Shown: positions 43,295 to 52,549 of the stretch, piece after piece
How positions within the stretch are numbered: position 1 is the stretch's first letter
How the letters are laid out: each line of letters opens with the position of its first letter
Assembly (NCBI RefSeq): GCF_000745185.1
Contig: NZ_JQNJ01000001.1
Span: forward strand, 248,001 to 312,000
Direction: 5' to 3'
Source: Muricauda sp. MAR_2010_75
Lineage (GTDB): Bacteria > Bacteroidota > Bacteroidia > Flavobacteriales > Flavobacteriaceae
Length of the DNA: 64,000 bases
Program-made: the position numbers and the translations under genes
The notes under the pieces: generated by a model
What the model was told of the DNA's origin: nothing
Databases searched by the model: none
The model's input: only the letters and a program-made list of their open reading frames with translations

Positions 43295-43903
43295 ATGGGC
43301 AAAAGAAAGAAGCAAGCGAGAGTGTTGCGCATTTTTAGAAAGATTCATCGAACCACGGGAGCATTACTTTTTATATTTTTCTTTTTTATATCCGTAACCG
43401 GACTATTGCTGGGCTGGAAAAAGGACACCAATGGGGTTATTTTGCCAAAAACGCAAGAAGGAACCACATCCAACTTACAGGAATGGCTTTCTGTAGACAG
43501 CTTGCACAATATTGCCTGCCATACATTGCGCACGTCGGTATCCCCGGACCTATCGTTGGAACTGGACCGAATAGACATGCGAAAGGACAAGGGTTCGGTA
43601 AAGTTTGTGTTTGTGGAACAGTATTACGAGATACAACTTGACGGAGCTACAGGTAATGTCCTTTCCATTGGGCAAAGAAAATCGGATTTTCTGGAAAATG
43701 TGCACGATGGCTCCATCCTTGATCGATATTTAGGGACATCAGGAGCTATAAAATTGGTATATACTTCGGTAATGGGAGTTTCATTGTTGATGTTCACCAT
43801 TACCGGATTTTGGCTTTGGTACGGTCCCAAAAAAATGCGAAAAACCAGTAAGACCAGTCCTAAGGTTAGATCTAAAAAAAGTGCCGTAAATGCCGTTTCC
43901 TGA
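43295..43903 (+). CDS. PepSY-associated membrane protein
   Basis: A 202-residue protein with two membrane helices (about 22-42 and 150-172) around an external region. HRTTGALLFIFFFFISVTGLLLGWKK and the C-terminal MGVSLLMFTITGFWLWYGPKK are PepSY-TM signatures. Proteins of this type are often ferric-siderophore reductase-like or linked to heme/iron uptake. Start 43295 (MGKRKKQARVLRIFRKIH) is preferred over a TTG upstream. Confidence 0.85.
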   Translation: MGKRKKQARVLRIFRKIHRTTGALLFIFFFFISVTGLLLGWKKDTNGVILPKTQEGTTSNLQEWLSVDSLHNIACHTLRTSVSPDLSLELDRIDMRKDKGSVKFVFVEQYYEIQLDGATGNVLSIGQRKSDFLENVHDGSILDRYLGTSGAIKLVYTSVMGVSLLMFTITGFWLWYGPKKMRKTSKTSPKVRSKKSAVNAVS

Positions 43904-43952
43904 ATGACATCAATGCGCCATAAAAGTAAATAGTTGGCGGCTCTTGTTACCT

Positions 43953-45350
43953 TTACCCTTTGATTTTCTTGGATGGAACGGTTCCGTATTTGTCCATAAG
44001 GTAGACCAAACTGGCCATAGTAGCAGACCCCAATTCCAATTCCCGTTTGTTTACATGCTCAAAAGTGTCGTTCTCGGCATGGTGATGGTCAAAATAACGT
44101 TGTGAATCCGGTACAAGTCCGGCAAGAACAATGCTTTCGTTCTTCATGGGGCCAATGTCCGCACCACTGTGGCCTTTTTCAAAAAGATGAATCAAATAAG
44201 GCTCGAACAGGCCTTTCCAGCTTTGTACTTGCTCAAAGTTTTCATCGGAGCAGTCAAAAGAAAAGCCTCTGGGCGTAAACCCACCTGAATCACTTTCCAA
44301 GGCAAATACATGGTTTTCACCTTTGTTTTGTGCCACTTCTGCATATTTATTCCCACCTCTGAGGCCATTTTCCTCATTCATGAACAACACCACACGTAGT
44401 GTGCGTTTGGGTTTATAGCCTGTTTCTTTTAACAAACGTAGCACATCCATGCTCTGAACACATCCTGCACCATCATCATGGGAACCATCACCCAAGTCCC
44501 ATGAATCCAAATGGCCACCTACCACCATCACCTCATTGGGATAGGTGCTTCCGGTAATCTCACCAATCACATTATAGGACTGCACATCTTCCAATTGTTT
44601 GCAATTTTGCCTAAAGTAGAATTTGATATCGGGATTTAGCTTCAAGGTAGTGCTCAACAACTCGGCCGCATTGGTACTGATGGCCGCTGCGGGAATCCTA
44701 TTTTTTACAGGCGTATCGCCATATCCCATGGAACCTGTATGGGGGTAATCGTCCAAACGCAGGTTCATAGATCTAACGATCACACCTAAAGCACCGAACT
44801 TGGCAGCCTCTGCCGCGCCAGAATAGCGTTGGTCCACACAATTGGAATACGCCGCAAAGGTGTTTACCAATGTTGGTTCCATTGGACGATTGTAAAACAC
44901 AATTTTACCTTCTATTTTTTTTCGTCCCAATTTTTCCAAATCCTCTATGCCCTGCACCTCAACAATATTGGCTTTCAGCCCTCCATCAGGAGTGCCCACA
45001 GAACCACCCAAAGCGCAGATGGGCACATTGGTGGTAAGCCCGGGCTTGGTCTCTATATAAGCAAACTCTGGAGTACCTCTTACCCACTTGGGCACCATGA
45101 CCGGTTGCAACCATACCCGATCTAATCCCAACGAATCCAGTTGTTCCTTTGTGTATTCCACCGCATGTTGGGCCTGTACCGATCCAGAAAGTCGCCCACC
45201 GATCTGATTGGAAAGATAGTTGAGCCAGTCATAGGCCTTACCTTTGGTCAGTGCCATATCATAAATGGCCTTGATTTGTTTTTCATCAGCAGATTGTGCA
45301 AAAAATGGGGTGTTTACCAACAAAAGGGTAAAAAGCAACACGATTCTCAT
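43953..45350 (-). CDS. M28 metallopeptidase with PA domain
   Basis: A 465-residue exported peptidase with a signal peptide (first ~19 residues). A protease-associated domain is inserted (~115-245, AAKFGALGVIVRS). The catalytic domain has zinc motifs HLDSWD, DGAGCVQSMDVLRLL and MNEENGLRGG, a metal-site ESDSGG, and the last ligand in DSQRYFDHHHAEND. It resembles carboxypeptidase Q-like aminopeptidases. The ATG overlaps the stop of the upstream PPK2 gene by 4 bp. Confidence 0.93.
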   Translation of the reverse strand: MRIVLLFTLLLVNTPFFAQSADEKQIKAIYDMALTKGKAYDWLNYLSNQIGGRLSGSVQAQHAVEYTKEQLDSLGLDRVWLQPVMVPKWVRGTPEFAYIETKPGLTTNVPICALGGSVGTPDGGLKANIVEVQGIEDLEKLGRKKIEGKIVFYNRPMEPTLVNTFAAYSNCVDQRYSGAAEAAKFGALGVIVRSMNLRLDDYPHTGSMGYGDTPVKNRIPAAAISTNAAELLSTTLKLNPDIKFYFRQNCKQLEDVQSYNVIGEITGSTYPNEVMVVGGHLDSWDLGDGSHDDGAGCVQSMDVLRLLKETGYKPKRTLRVVLFMNEENGLRGGNKYAEVAQNKGENHVFALESDSGGFTPRGFSFDCSDENFEQVQSWKGLFEPYLIHLFEKGHSGADIGPMKNESIVLAGLVPDSQRYFDHHHAENDTFEHVNKRELELGSATMASLVYLMDKYGTVPSKKIKG

Positions 45351-46231
45351 GGGGTCTCTTTTTCCAGTTCCTGTTTAAAGGTTTCTAAATTAGCCTTTAT
45401 TTCCTCGTCTAGCTCGGGTTCCTCAATATCTTTGTACTTTTTTAACGCTTCGTGCAGAATGGAGGCCACAATGACCCTGGCCGCTTTTTTATTGTCGGCC
45501 GGAATGATATACCAAGGAGCGTGTTCCTTTGAGGTTTTGTTCAGGGCCTCTTCATAACACTTTTGGTAGGTGTCCCAAATCCTTCGCTCTTTCAAATCGC
45601 CTGGGGAAAATTTCCAATTTTTTCGTTTTAGTCGAATTCTCCGTAACAAACGCTGGCGTTGTTCTTCTTTGGATAAATGCAGAAAAAACTTGAATATGAT
45701 GGTTCCGTTTTGGGCCACATGCTCCTCAAATTCATTGATTTGTTGGTACCGCTTTTCCCAAAAAGTTGCATCAATATCAGAAACGGACTCTATTCCGGGC
45801 AGGTTTTCATTCAAGATGTATTCTGGGTGTACCTTGGTGACCAGCACATTCTCGTAATGGGTGCGGTTAAAGACCGAAAACTTGCCTCTTTCTGGCAAGG
45901 CAATGTAGTGTCGCCATAGGTAATCGTGTTTTAACTCTAAGGAAGTGGGCACCTTAAAGCTGTGTACCACGACACCCCGTACATTGAAATCCTTGAACAC
46001 CTCTCGGATAAGGCTATCCTTTCCTGCGGTATCCATACCTTGTAAACAAAGTAGAACACCATATTTTCCATGAGCGTACAGGGTGTCTTGAAAATCGCCC
46101 AATTTTTTGCGGATCTCCTTCAACTCTTTTTTAAGCTCTTTATTTGACGCGCCAAAATCTTCGTAGGTGTTTAGTTGAGTTATTTTTACCTCGCTTTTTA
46201 CCTTATATGAATCTGTGTCAATTTTTTCCAT
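45347..46231 (-). CDS. Polyphosphate kinase 2 family protein
   Basis: A 294-residue PPK2-type P-loop kinase that uses polyphosphate to phosphorylate nucleotides (direction and class unknown). The Walker A is GMDTAGKDS, the lid region has PTSLELKHDYLWRHYIALPERG and the Walker B-like VFNRTHYENVLV; FLHLSKEEQRQRLLRR follows. The start at 46231 (MEKIDTDSYKVK) is preferred. It is coupled to the M28 peptidase by ATGA. Confidence 0.93.
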   Translation of the reverse strand: MEKIDTDSYKVKSEVKITQLNTYEDFGASNKELKKELKEIRKKLGDFQDTLYAHGKYGVLLCLQGMDTAGKDSLIREVFKDFNVRGVVVHSFKVPTSLELKHDYLWRHYIALPERGKFSVFNRTHYENVLVTKVHPEYILNENLPGIESVSDIDATFWEKRYQQINEFEEHVAQNGTIIFKFFLHLSKEEQRQRLLRRIRLKRKNWKFSPGDLKERRIWDTYQKCYEEALNKTSKEHAPWYIIPADNKKAARVIVASILHEALKKYKDIEEPELDEEIKANLETFKQELEKETP

Positions 46232-46412
46232 AGGAATGAATATAATTCTTTTTGACCACTCCTTCAACCCCAATCAAAAAAGTGCCGTTCATCGATACTT
46301 TTACCACTTATGGACATAGAATGTATTTTTATCGATTTTATTCGCACTTGGCTGACTCCTTGTCCTAACTTAGTGGAAATCAATGACGCACTGTCCCAAA
46401 TCATTAAGCGTT

Positions 46413-47126
46413 ATGAAAACAAGAACTATTGTCCTACTTGTGGTCTTTGTATTAGGCATGATTTTACTATGGCTCATGTCTTCTTTTACCGTTCGCAATG
46501 CCTGCGAATATGCCAGTTCCAATTTAGAGTACATTAAAAGCAAGATACAGTCTGCCATTGTTACCAATGACTTGAAAATGTCCAAATACCATGCTTACAA
46601 GGCATTGAATGGCATTGAAAAAACTAGGACCAACTTTGAGGATTGTGGTTGCGAAGGAACCATTGAAAGCCTAGAAAGTGCCACTACTGAACTTAAACAG
46701 GCAACAAAGGCCGAAACTCTTGAAGATGCCAAAAGATCATTGCACTTGGCCTTGGAAAGCACTTTGATCGGGATGAAGGTGTTGCGGATATTTGAACAGG
46801 AAGTTGCCAGTACTTACGGCAATGATATTTTGGTCTTGAACACCAAAGATGCCTTGAATGATCAAGATGGAATATTCTTGACCCCTACACATACCATAAA
46901 AGAACAAGTGCACAGTTGTCTTTTGGGTTTTGAATCTTCATTGGACAAAGTTGTCAATGAAGTGAACTGTGATGAGGCTCATAGATTCATCAACAATATT
47001 TATGAAGAAGCTAGATTGGTATTGCTCAACACCGAACTTTCAGAACATAAAAAACAATACCACCAACGTGTGAAAACATTGGCTCAGGAAGCCCTTGACC
47101 GATTGGGAGAATGCAATGCCAAGTAA
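46413..47126 (+). CDS. Membrane-anchored helical protein of unknown family
   Basis: A 237-residue protein with one N-terminal helix (KTRTIVLLVVFVLGMILLWLM) and a long helical mature part with several Cys (EDCGCEGTIES, VNCDEAH, LGECNAK). It may be a periplasmic anchored protein. It converges with the response regulator 1 bp downstream. The start 46413 is chosen for the helix. No family recognised. Confidence 0.6.
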   Translation: MKTRTIVLLVVFVLGMILLWLMSSFTVRNACEYASSNLEYIKSKIQSAIVTNDLKMSKYHAYKALNGIEKTRTNFEDCGCEGTIESLESATTELKQATKAETLEDAKRSLHLALESTLIGMKVLRIFEQEVASTYGNDILVLNTKDALNDQDGIFLTPTHTIKEQVHSCLLGFESSLDKVVNEVNCDEAHRFINNIYEEARLVLLNTELSEHKKQYHQRVKTLAQEALDRLGECNAK

Positions 47127-47127
47127 T

Positions 47128-48291
47128 TTACTTGCTGGCAAAGAGTTTAACATCTTCCTCGGAAACTTCCTTACCACCAAGAATGATCAATCGTTCCACC
47201 ACATTGCGAAGCTCACGCACATTTCCGGTCCAGTCATACCCTTTGAGCAATTCTATGGCTTTTTTGGAAAAGCTTTTCTTTGCTATACCCTGTTCCGAAG
47301 CAACTTTGGCTGAAAAGTGTTCAATGAGGAGTGGAATATCATCCCGTCTATCGTTCAATGCGGGTACCTTGATCAAGATTACGGCCAACCGATGATAGAG
47401 GTCTTCCCTGAACTTACCTTCTGCAATCTCTTTTTTTAAATCTTTATTGGTAGCGGCCAAAACCCGTACATCAACCTTAATGTCCTTGTCCGAACCGACC
47501 CGCGAAATCTTATTCTCTTGCAGTGCCCTAAGAACTTTGGCCTGTGCGGATAGGCTCATATCCCCTATTTCATCCAAAAATATGGTACCCTTGTTGGCGG
47601 TTTCAAATTTTCCGGCCCTGTCTTTTACCGCGGAGGTAAAAGCGCCCTTTACATGGCCAAAGAGTTCGCTCTCAATCAATTCTGAAGGGATTGCGGCACA
47701 GTTCACCTCAATAAAAGGGGCCGAGGAACGGTTACTTTTTTGGTGTAGCCAATGGGCCACCAATTCTTTCCCCGTACCATTGGAACCTGTAATTAAAACC
47801 CGCGCATCGGTGGGAGCCACTTTTTCAATCATCTCCTTAATAGTGCCTATCTCTTCACTGTCCCCAATCATCTCGTAGTTTTTGGAGACTTTCTTTTTTA
47901 GGATTTTGTTTTCCACAACAAGTTCTTTTCGGTCCAAAGCATTGCGAACTGTGGTCAACAAGCGATTCAAATCCGGGGGCTTTGAGATATAATCAAAGGC
48001 ACCCAAGCGCATGGTGTTCACGGCAGTGTCCAGATCACCATGACCTGAAATCATGATAAAGGGTGTTTCCGGTTTTATTTTTTTGGCGGCTTCCAAAACT
48101 TCAACACCGTCCATTTTTGGCATTTTAATGTCGCAAAGCACCAAATCAAAATCATCTTTTTTGATGGCATCAATACCACTCAATCCATCTTCTGCTTCTT
48201 GAACTTCATAGGTATCACTCTCTTCTACCAAAATTTTCACCAAAACCCTTCTAATGGCGGATTCGTCCTCAATAACCAAAATCTTCGGCAT
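47128..48291 (-). CDS. NtrC-type response regulator without a DNA-binding domain
   Basis: A 387-residue sigma54-type activator. The receiver domain has phospho-acceptor D54 (LVLCDIKMP) and K104 (YISKPP). The AAA+ domain has Walker A GSNGTGKE (169-176) and IFLDEIGDM as Walker B. The GAFTGA loop reads GAFTSA (216-221). The protein ends 50 residues after RELRNVVERL with no Fis-type helix-turn-helix, so it cannot bind a specific enhancer by itself. It may act from solution or with a partner. The sensor kinase is not in view. Confidence 0.9.
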   Translation of the reverse strand: MPKILVIEDESAIRRVLVKILVEESDTYEVQEAEDGLSGIDAIKKDDFDLVLCDIKMPKMDGVEVLEAAKKIKPETPFIMISGHGDLDTAVNTMRLGAFDYISKPPDLNRLLTTVRNALDRKELVVENKILKKKVSKNYEMIGDSEEIGTIKEMIEKVAPTDARVLITGSNGTGKELVAHWLHQKSNRSSAPFIEVNCAAIPSELIESELFGHVKGAFTSAVKDRAGKFETANKGTIFLDEIGDMSLSAQAKVLRALQENKISRVGSDKDIKVDVRVLAATNKDLKKEIAEGKFREDLYHRLAVILIKVPALNDRRDDIPLLIEHFSAKVASEQGIAKKSFSKKAIELLKGYDWTGNVRELRNVVERLIILGGKEVSEEDVKLFASK

Positions 48292-48302
48292 AATTTCCTG
48301 TT

Positions 48303-49199
48303 TTAAAAAATTCCTATTTTGAAGCCAGTCCTAATATAAAAATTTGCCTCATCATTCAACAAAAATACATCACCTTGATTATCATCCCGCAACTTTCCTT
48401 CCTGCTCAATGGAGCGTCCGGCCATTAGAAAAAGGGCCATGTTCTTGGAAACGTTGTATTGATACCCTACTGTGGCCACCAAAGCGGTCAATGATATCTT
48501 GGATGCAATCTGATTGTCCGGCAAAACTATGTTGTCCTGGATATTTATAAAATATCCATCCAAGAACAGTGCCATTTCAAACGAGTGTTTTTTATTAATG
48601 TAATGTCTAAAGCTGGAACGGGGTATCCCAAAGGTGTAGGACCACTTGGGATGGAACTTCCGGTAATAGTTGATCAATGGCAACGGAACTGGCAATCCCG
48701 TGGTGCTGTTATAAGTCAATCCCAACACAATTCTATAAGGCCTGTCCGCATTGGGTTTTTCCTTCCAAAATGCGGCTGTGGCGTTCAGAAAAAAATCATC
48801 CGTAATGGTTCCGCTTGTAAAATTAGAGGCCATACGGGGGGTGAGAATGGTGACCAAGTTCCAATTTTCATTCCATTTGGTGATAAGGCCCAAGTTCATA
48901 TCAATGACATGAAAACGAATCAGTTCACTTTTATCAAAAGGAAAATTACGAGAGTACCCAATATCGAATCTATTGTATTCCATACCGGTAATGAGATATT
49001 CTTTTTTCTCATTTAATTGTATGGGCAGATTAAAAAGCAATTTATAGCGCTGCGTTTTGATTCCCGAATCATTCTCTGGAATGTTCATGTAATCTATCCT
49101 GAAAATATCAGTGTTCTGTCCCCATCCAATATGGCTGTAGAGTATTGCAAGGGAAACCAACAATCCCCTGGTTGCAGTATGGTATAGTACGGTTTTTAT
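48303..49199 (-). CDS. DUF6268-like outer-membrane protein
   Basis: The protein (about 298 residues from the likely start) has a signal-like segment ending near GWGQ and then beta-strands of an outer-membrane barrel (GLITKWNENWNLVTILTPRMAS, FGIPRSSFRHYINKKHSFEMA, TLVATVGYQYNVSKNM). It resembles the DUF6268 family. No good ATG/GTG fits: an in-frame ATG at 49301 lies within the upstream MscS gene, while ATA at 49199 or TTG at 49163 give the sensible signal. I list 49199. Function unknown. Confidence 0.65.
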   Translation of the reverse strand: MKTVLYHTATRGLLVSLAILYSHIGWGQNTDIFRIDYMNIPENDSGIKTQRYKLLFNLPIQLNEKKEYLITGMEYNRFDIGYSRNFPFDKSELIRFHVIDMNLGLITKWNENWNLVTILTPRMASNFTSGTITDDFFLNATAAFWKEKPNADRPYRIVLGLTYNSTTGLPVPLPLINYYRKFHPKWSYTFGIPRSSFRHYINKKHSFEMALFLDGYFINIQDNIVLPDNQIASKISLTALVATVGYQYNVSKNMALFLMAGRSIEQEGKLRDDNQGDVFLLNDEANFYIRTGFKIGIF

Positions 49200-49203
49200 T
49201 TTC

Positions 49204-50091
49204 TTAGGGTTTTTGCTGAAAAATATGTACGTCGCGTTGCGGGAACGGTATGGTAACGTTATTTTCTTTGAATTTTGTATTGATTTTATAACGCATTTCA
49301 CTTTTTATCTTGGGGTCGCTAAAACTGTCATTGGTGAAAAAGTGAATGGAAAACACAAGGGCCGAATCCCCAAAGTCATCAAAAAGTACAAAAGGTTTAG
49401 GATTTTTAAGTACTTGTTTTTGCTCTGCCGCCACTTGTTGCAAAATCTGGGTTACCAAATCCACATCACTACCATAAGCCACGCCAACACTTACACTTTC
49501 ACGGGTTGTCTTGTGGTTTTGGGTATAGTTATATACAATGTCGCTGATAAACTTGTGGTTGGGCAGAATCAATACCTTATCATCTCTGGTAATGGCCCGG
49601 GTTGTTCGCAGTTTTATTTCAAAGACCTTTCCTACTTTACCATCAACCTCAACAATATCGCCCACTTGCAAGGATTTGTCCACAATAATAAAGATGCCCC
49701 CAAGAATATCCTTGAAAAGTTCCTGTAAGGCCAGTCCCAAACCAACAAAAAGGGCGGCGGAGGCGGTTATGACCAAGGTAATGTCCACCCCGGCAGCACT
49801 GAGTGTTACCAGAACGGCCACCAAGTAGACCACATAGTTGATGAACTTAAAAATACTGACAAACTTCTGCTTGTCTTCCCGTTCCATCTTGCGAGTGAGC
49901 AAATGCCGAAGCCATTTCAGTATAAAATTGGTCGCAAAAAGGGCAAAGGTCAGGAGCAACAATAACCCAACCGTTAAATGGATGGCTTTTTCCCCTGTTC
50001 CAATGTGGAATCCCAAGTCCAAGAAATCCTTGATGGACCCCCAGATATCCTTTTCAATGATTTTCTTTATTTCTTTTGCACCGTCCTGCAT
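49204..50091 (-). CDS. MscS-family mechanosensitive channel
   Basis: A 295-residue small-conductance channel. Three to four membrane helices fill the first ~130 residues. The pore helix is GLGLALQELFKDILGGIFIIVD, followed by the beta domain QVGDIVEVDGKVGKVFEIKLRTT and the C-terminal GDSALVFSIHFF. It would release solutes on hypo-osmotic stress. It sits 3 bp after the permease gene in the same strand. Confidence 0.95.
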   Translation of the reverse strand: MQDGAKEIKKIIEKDIWGSIKDFLDLGFHIGTGEKAIHLTVGLLLLLTFALFATNFILKWLRHLLTRKMEREDKQKFVSIFKFINYVVYLVAVLVTLSAAGVDITLVITASAALFVGLGLALQELFKDILGGIFIIVDKSLQVGDIVEVDGKVGKVFEIKLRTTRAITRDDKVLILPNHKFISDIVYNYTQNHKTTRESVSVGVAYGSDVDLVTQILQQVAAEQKQVLKNPKPFVLFDDFGDSALVFSIHFFTNDSFSDPKIKSEMRYKINTKFKENNVTIPFPQRDVHIFQQKP

Positions 50092-50094
50092 GTC

Positions 50095-51438
50095 CTATTT
50101 ATATCTTAACCATTTGACCAATTCTTTATACGTGGGCTTCTTGCCATACATTAAGATGCCAACCTTGTATATCCGCGATGCCAGCGATACAATTCCCCAA
50201 AAGGTCAATATAAGCAATCCTATGGACGACAATAACTGCCACAGCGGTACTCCACCTTCTCCCACCCCTCCAGGAAGGCGCATGAGCATTACAATAGGTG
50301 AAGTTAAGGGAAATAACGAAAACCCAACAGCAATAGGGCCATGTGGATTGCTGAAAACCGAGAAGAAACCTACATAAATGGCCAACATCAATGGTAATAT
50401 TATGGGAAAAATAAACTGCTGCGTATCCGTTTCATTGTCCACTGCAGCGCCAATGGCCGCATAAATGGAACTATAGATCAAATACCCCAATACAAAATAA
50501 ATGAAAAAAGAGACAATTAAAAGGGTCCACGGGATATCCAATATTTCCCGTGCGTACATCATCATATCACTGTCCATGGCCGCGTATTGAGACATGCCAG
50601 GCATTGCACCGGAAGGCATTGCAGAATTGCCCGAAAGCTCCCCCAAATCTATCCCCAAAAAAGTAACGGCCAATAATAGCAAAACAGAGGCCGAGATGAG
50701 CCAAATGGTAAATTGCGTGATTCCCGCCAATGAGGTGCCAATAATTTTTCCCAACATCAATTGAAAAGGCTTTACGGAAGAAATGATCACTTCAATAATC
50801 CGGCTGGTCTTTTCTTCGATCACACTGCGCATAACAAAACCGCCATAAATAATAATGAACATCATTATGGCGTAGCCAAATCCCCCTCCAATGAACGCTT
50901 TGATTTCATTTATGCCCTTTACATTTCTTTCCCCATCAAAAGTGGCCAATTGAAGGTCAAAAGGTTGCTCAATTTTGGAGAACTGATCTGATGAGACTCC
51001 AAGTTTTTCCAATCGGTCTTGCCGTAATTGCCTTTGAAAAACCGATTCCAATTGTTGAATCACATTGGTATTGGGATTATCCTTTGTATAGAAATAGGCT
51101 GACTTTGCCACTTGCTCCACATCTTTTTCATTGGGTAGGTACAACAGTCCATCATACCCAAGTACATTGGTAGAATCTTTGGCTTCTTGCAAGGTAAGCC
51201 CATCCAGATAGAGGTACGAAATTCCCTTTGCTGGCTTAAACTGATGCTGAAAAAAACTGCTTTCATTGAGCACGGAAATCACCCTAACCTCATCGGAGTT
51301 TATCTTGGTGAGATACGCAATAAGCACAATCATGCCCACAATCAACAATGGGCTCAAAATCGTCATTACAATAAAAGAGCGGTTCCGCACCTTGGCCAAA
51401 TACTCCCGCCTTATGATCAAACCGAGCTTACCTACCAT
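50095..51438 (-). CDS. ABC-2 type permease (NatB-like)
   Basis: A 447-residue permease with one helix at the N-terminus (IMTILSPLLIVGMIVLIAYLT), a large external domain and about six helices in the second half (GGGFGYAIMMFIIIYGGFVMRSVIEEKTSRIIEVIISSVKPFQLMLGKI, typical of Na+/drug ABC-2 exporters). It pairs with the ATPase gene overlapping by 11 bp. Substrate unknown. Confidence 0.9.
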   Translation of the reverse strand: MVGKLGLIIRREYLAKVRNRSFIVMTILSPLLIVGMIVLIAYLTKINSDEVRVISVLNESSFFQHQFKPAKGISYLYLDGLTLQEAKDSTNVLGYDGLLYLPNEKDVEQVAKSAYFYTKDNPNTNVIQQLESVFQRQLRQDRLEKLGVSSDQFSKIEQPFDLQLATFDGERNVKGINEIKAFIGGGFGYAIMMFIIIYGGFVMRSVIEEKTSRIIEVIISSVKPFQLMLGKIIGTSLAGITQFTIWLISASVLLLLAVTFLGIDLGELSGNSAMPSGAMPGMSQYAAMDSDMMMYAREILDIPWTLLIVSFFIYFVLGYLIYSSIYAAIGAAVDNETDTQQFIFPIILPLMLAIYVGFFSVFSNPHGPIAVGFSLFPLTSPIVMLMRLPGGVGEGGVPLWQLLSSIGLLILTFWGIVSLASRIYKVGILMYGKKPTYKELVKWLRYK

Positions 51439-52366
51439 TGTCCTTATTGTTTACGGTTTGAATAAAAATATCGTTGGCGGAAGGGATGGTTTCCTCAAAA
51501 CGGTTCACGTTGGCCATTTTTGACAATTCGGCCAAAACTTCTGCGGTTTCTTCTGATGGCAACTGAATTTTAAAATCCAATTGATTTTCCAAACCGTCAA
51601 ACTTTGGAGCCATAATGTTGAACTTTTCCTCCAAAGTTTTCATCAAGCTCTCCTCATTTTGTTGCACCTGAAGTCCAACATTAAAAATGTTGTTCTTGTA
51701 GGCTTTTTTGATGTCGGATAGTTTCCCATCCAATATTTTTTCCGATTTATGGATCAGTGCTATGTACTCACAGAGTTCTTCCACCGATTCCATCCGATGG
51801 GTGGAAAATATAATGGAAGTGCCCTGTTCTTTTAGCTGAAAAATCTCGTCTTTGATGATATTGGCGTTAATGGGGTCAAAACCACTGAAGGGCTCATCAA
51901 AAATCAATAATTTGGGTCGATGCAGCACAGTGACAATAAACTGCACTTTTTGCGCCATACCCTTGGAAAGTTCTTGAACTTTTTTGTTCCACCAGTCGCC
52001 AATGTCCAAACGGTCAAACCAATATTTCAATCTGGTTTTTGCTTCCGTTTTAGACAATCCTTTTAACTGGGCCAAGTACAATGCCTGCTCTCCCACCTTC
52101 ATACTTTTGTAAAGACCACGTTCTTCCGGAAGATACCCTATTAGGGATATATGTTTTGGTGCCAAAGATTCGCCATCAAACAAAATTTCACCGGAATCTT
52201 GGTAGATAATTTGGTTAATAATGCGAATAAAAGAGGTTTTTCCGGCACCATTGGGCCCCAAAAGACCATAAATACAATTTCTAGGTATGTTAAGTGAAAT
52301 GTTGCTCAGTGCAGTATAGTTCCCGTATGTTTTGGAAACATTTTTGGCAACAAGGATATGATCCAT
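51428..52366 (-). CDS. ABC transporter ATPase (NatA-like)
   Basis: A 312-residue ATPase with Walker A GPNGAGKTS, signature LSKGMAQK, Walker B LLIFDEPFSGFDP and switch His FSTHR. The C-terminal ~100 residues are a domain typical of ABC-2 exporters of this type. Start 52366 (MDHILVAKNVSK). The gene starts the minus-strand run that continues with the permease, MscS, DUF6268 and the response regulator. Confidence 0.93.
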   Translation of the reverse strand: MDHILVAKNVSKTYGNYTALSNISLNIPRNCIYGLLGPNGAGKTSFIRIINQIIYQDSGEILFDGESLAPKHISLIGYLPEERGLYKSMKVGEQALYLAQLKGLSKTEAKTRLKYWFDRLDIGDWWNKKVQELSKGMAQKVQFIVTVLHRPKLLIFDEPFSGFDPINANIIKDEIFQLKEQGTSIIFSTHRMESVEELCEYIALIHKSEKILDGKLSDIKKAYKNNIFNVGLQVQQNEESLMKTLEEKFNIMAPKFDGLENQLDFKIQLPSEETAEVLAELSKMANVNRFEETIPSANDIFIQTVNNKDNGR

Positions 52367-52419
52367 GTAAACTATTTTTTCAAAGATATGTAATTGGTCA
52401 ATAAGACCCTTATCCCTTA

Positions 52420-52456
52420 AAAACAAAAACCCACCCTTAAAAAAATCAAGGATGGG
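52420..52456 (-). terminator. Terminator after dnaJ
   Basis: On the minus strand CCCATCCTT (52448-52456) and AAGGGTGGG (52430-52438) form a 9-bp stem with one G-T pair, followed by TTTTTGTTTTT. It lies between dnaJ and the ABC genes. Confidence 0.8.
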
Positions 52457-52549
52457 AAAAAAATTGCTATGAAAAAGAAAATTAGATATTGGTCACCCAA
52501 CATCAGTCTCAAATATACGTTTTTTATTTAAACAGAATAAAATTTATTG

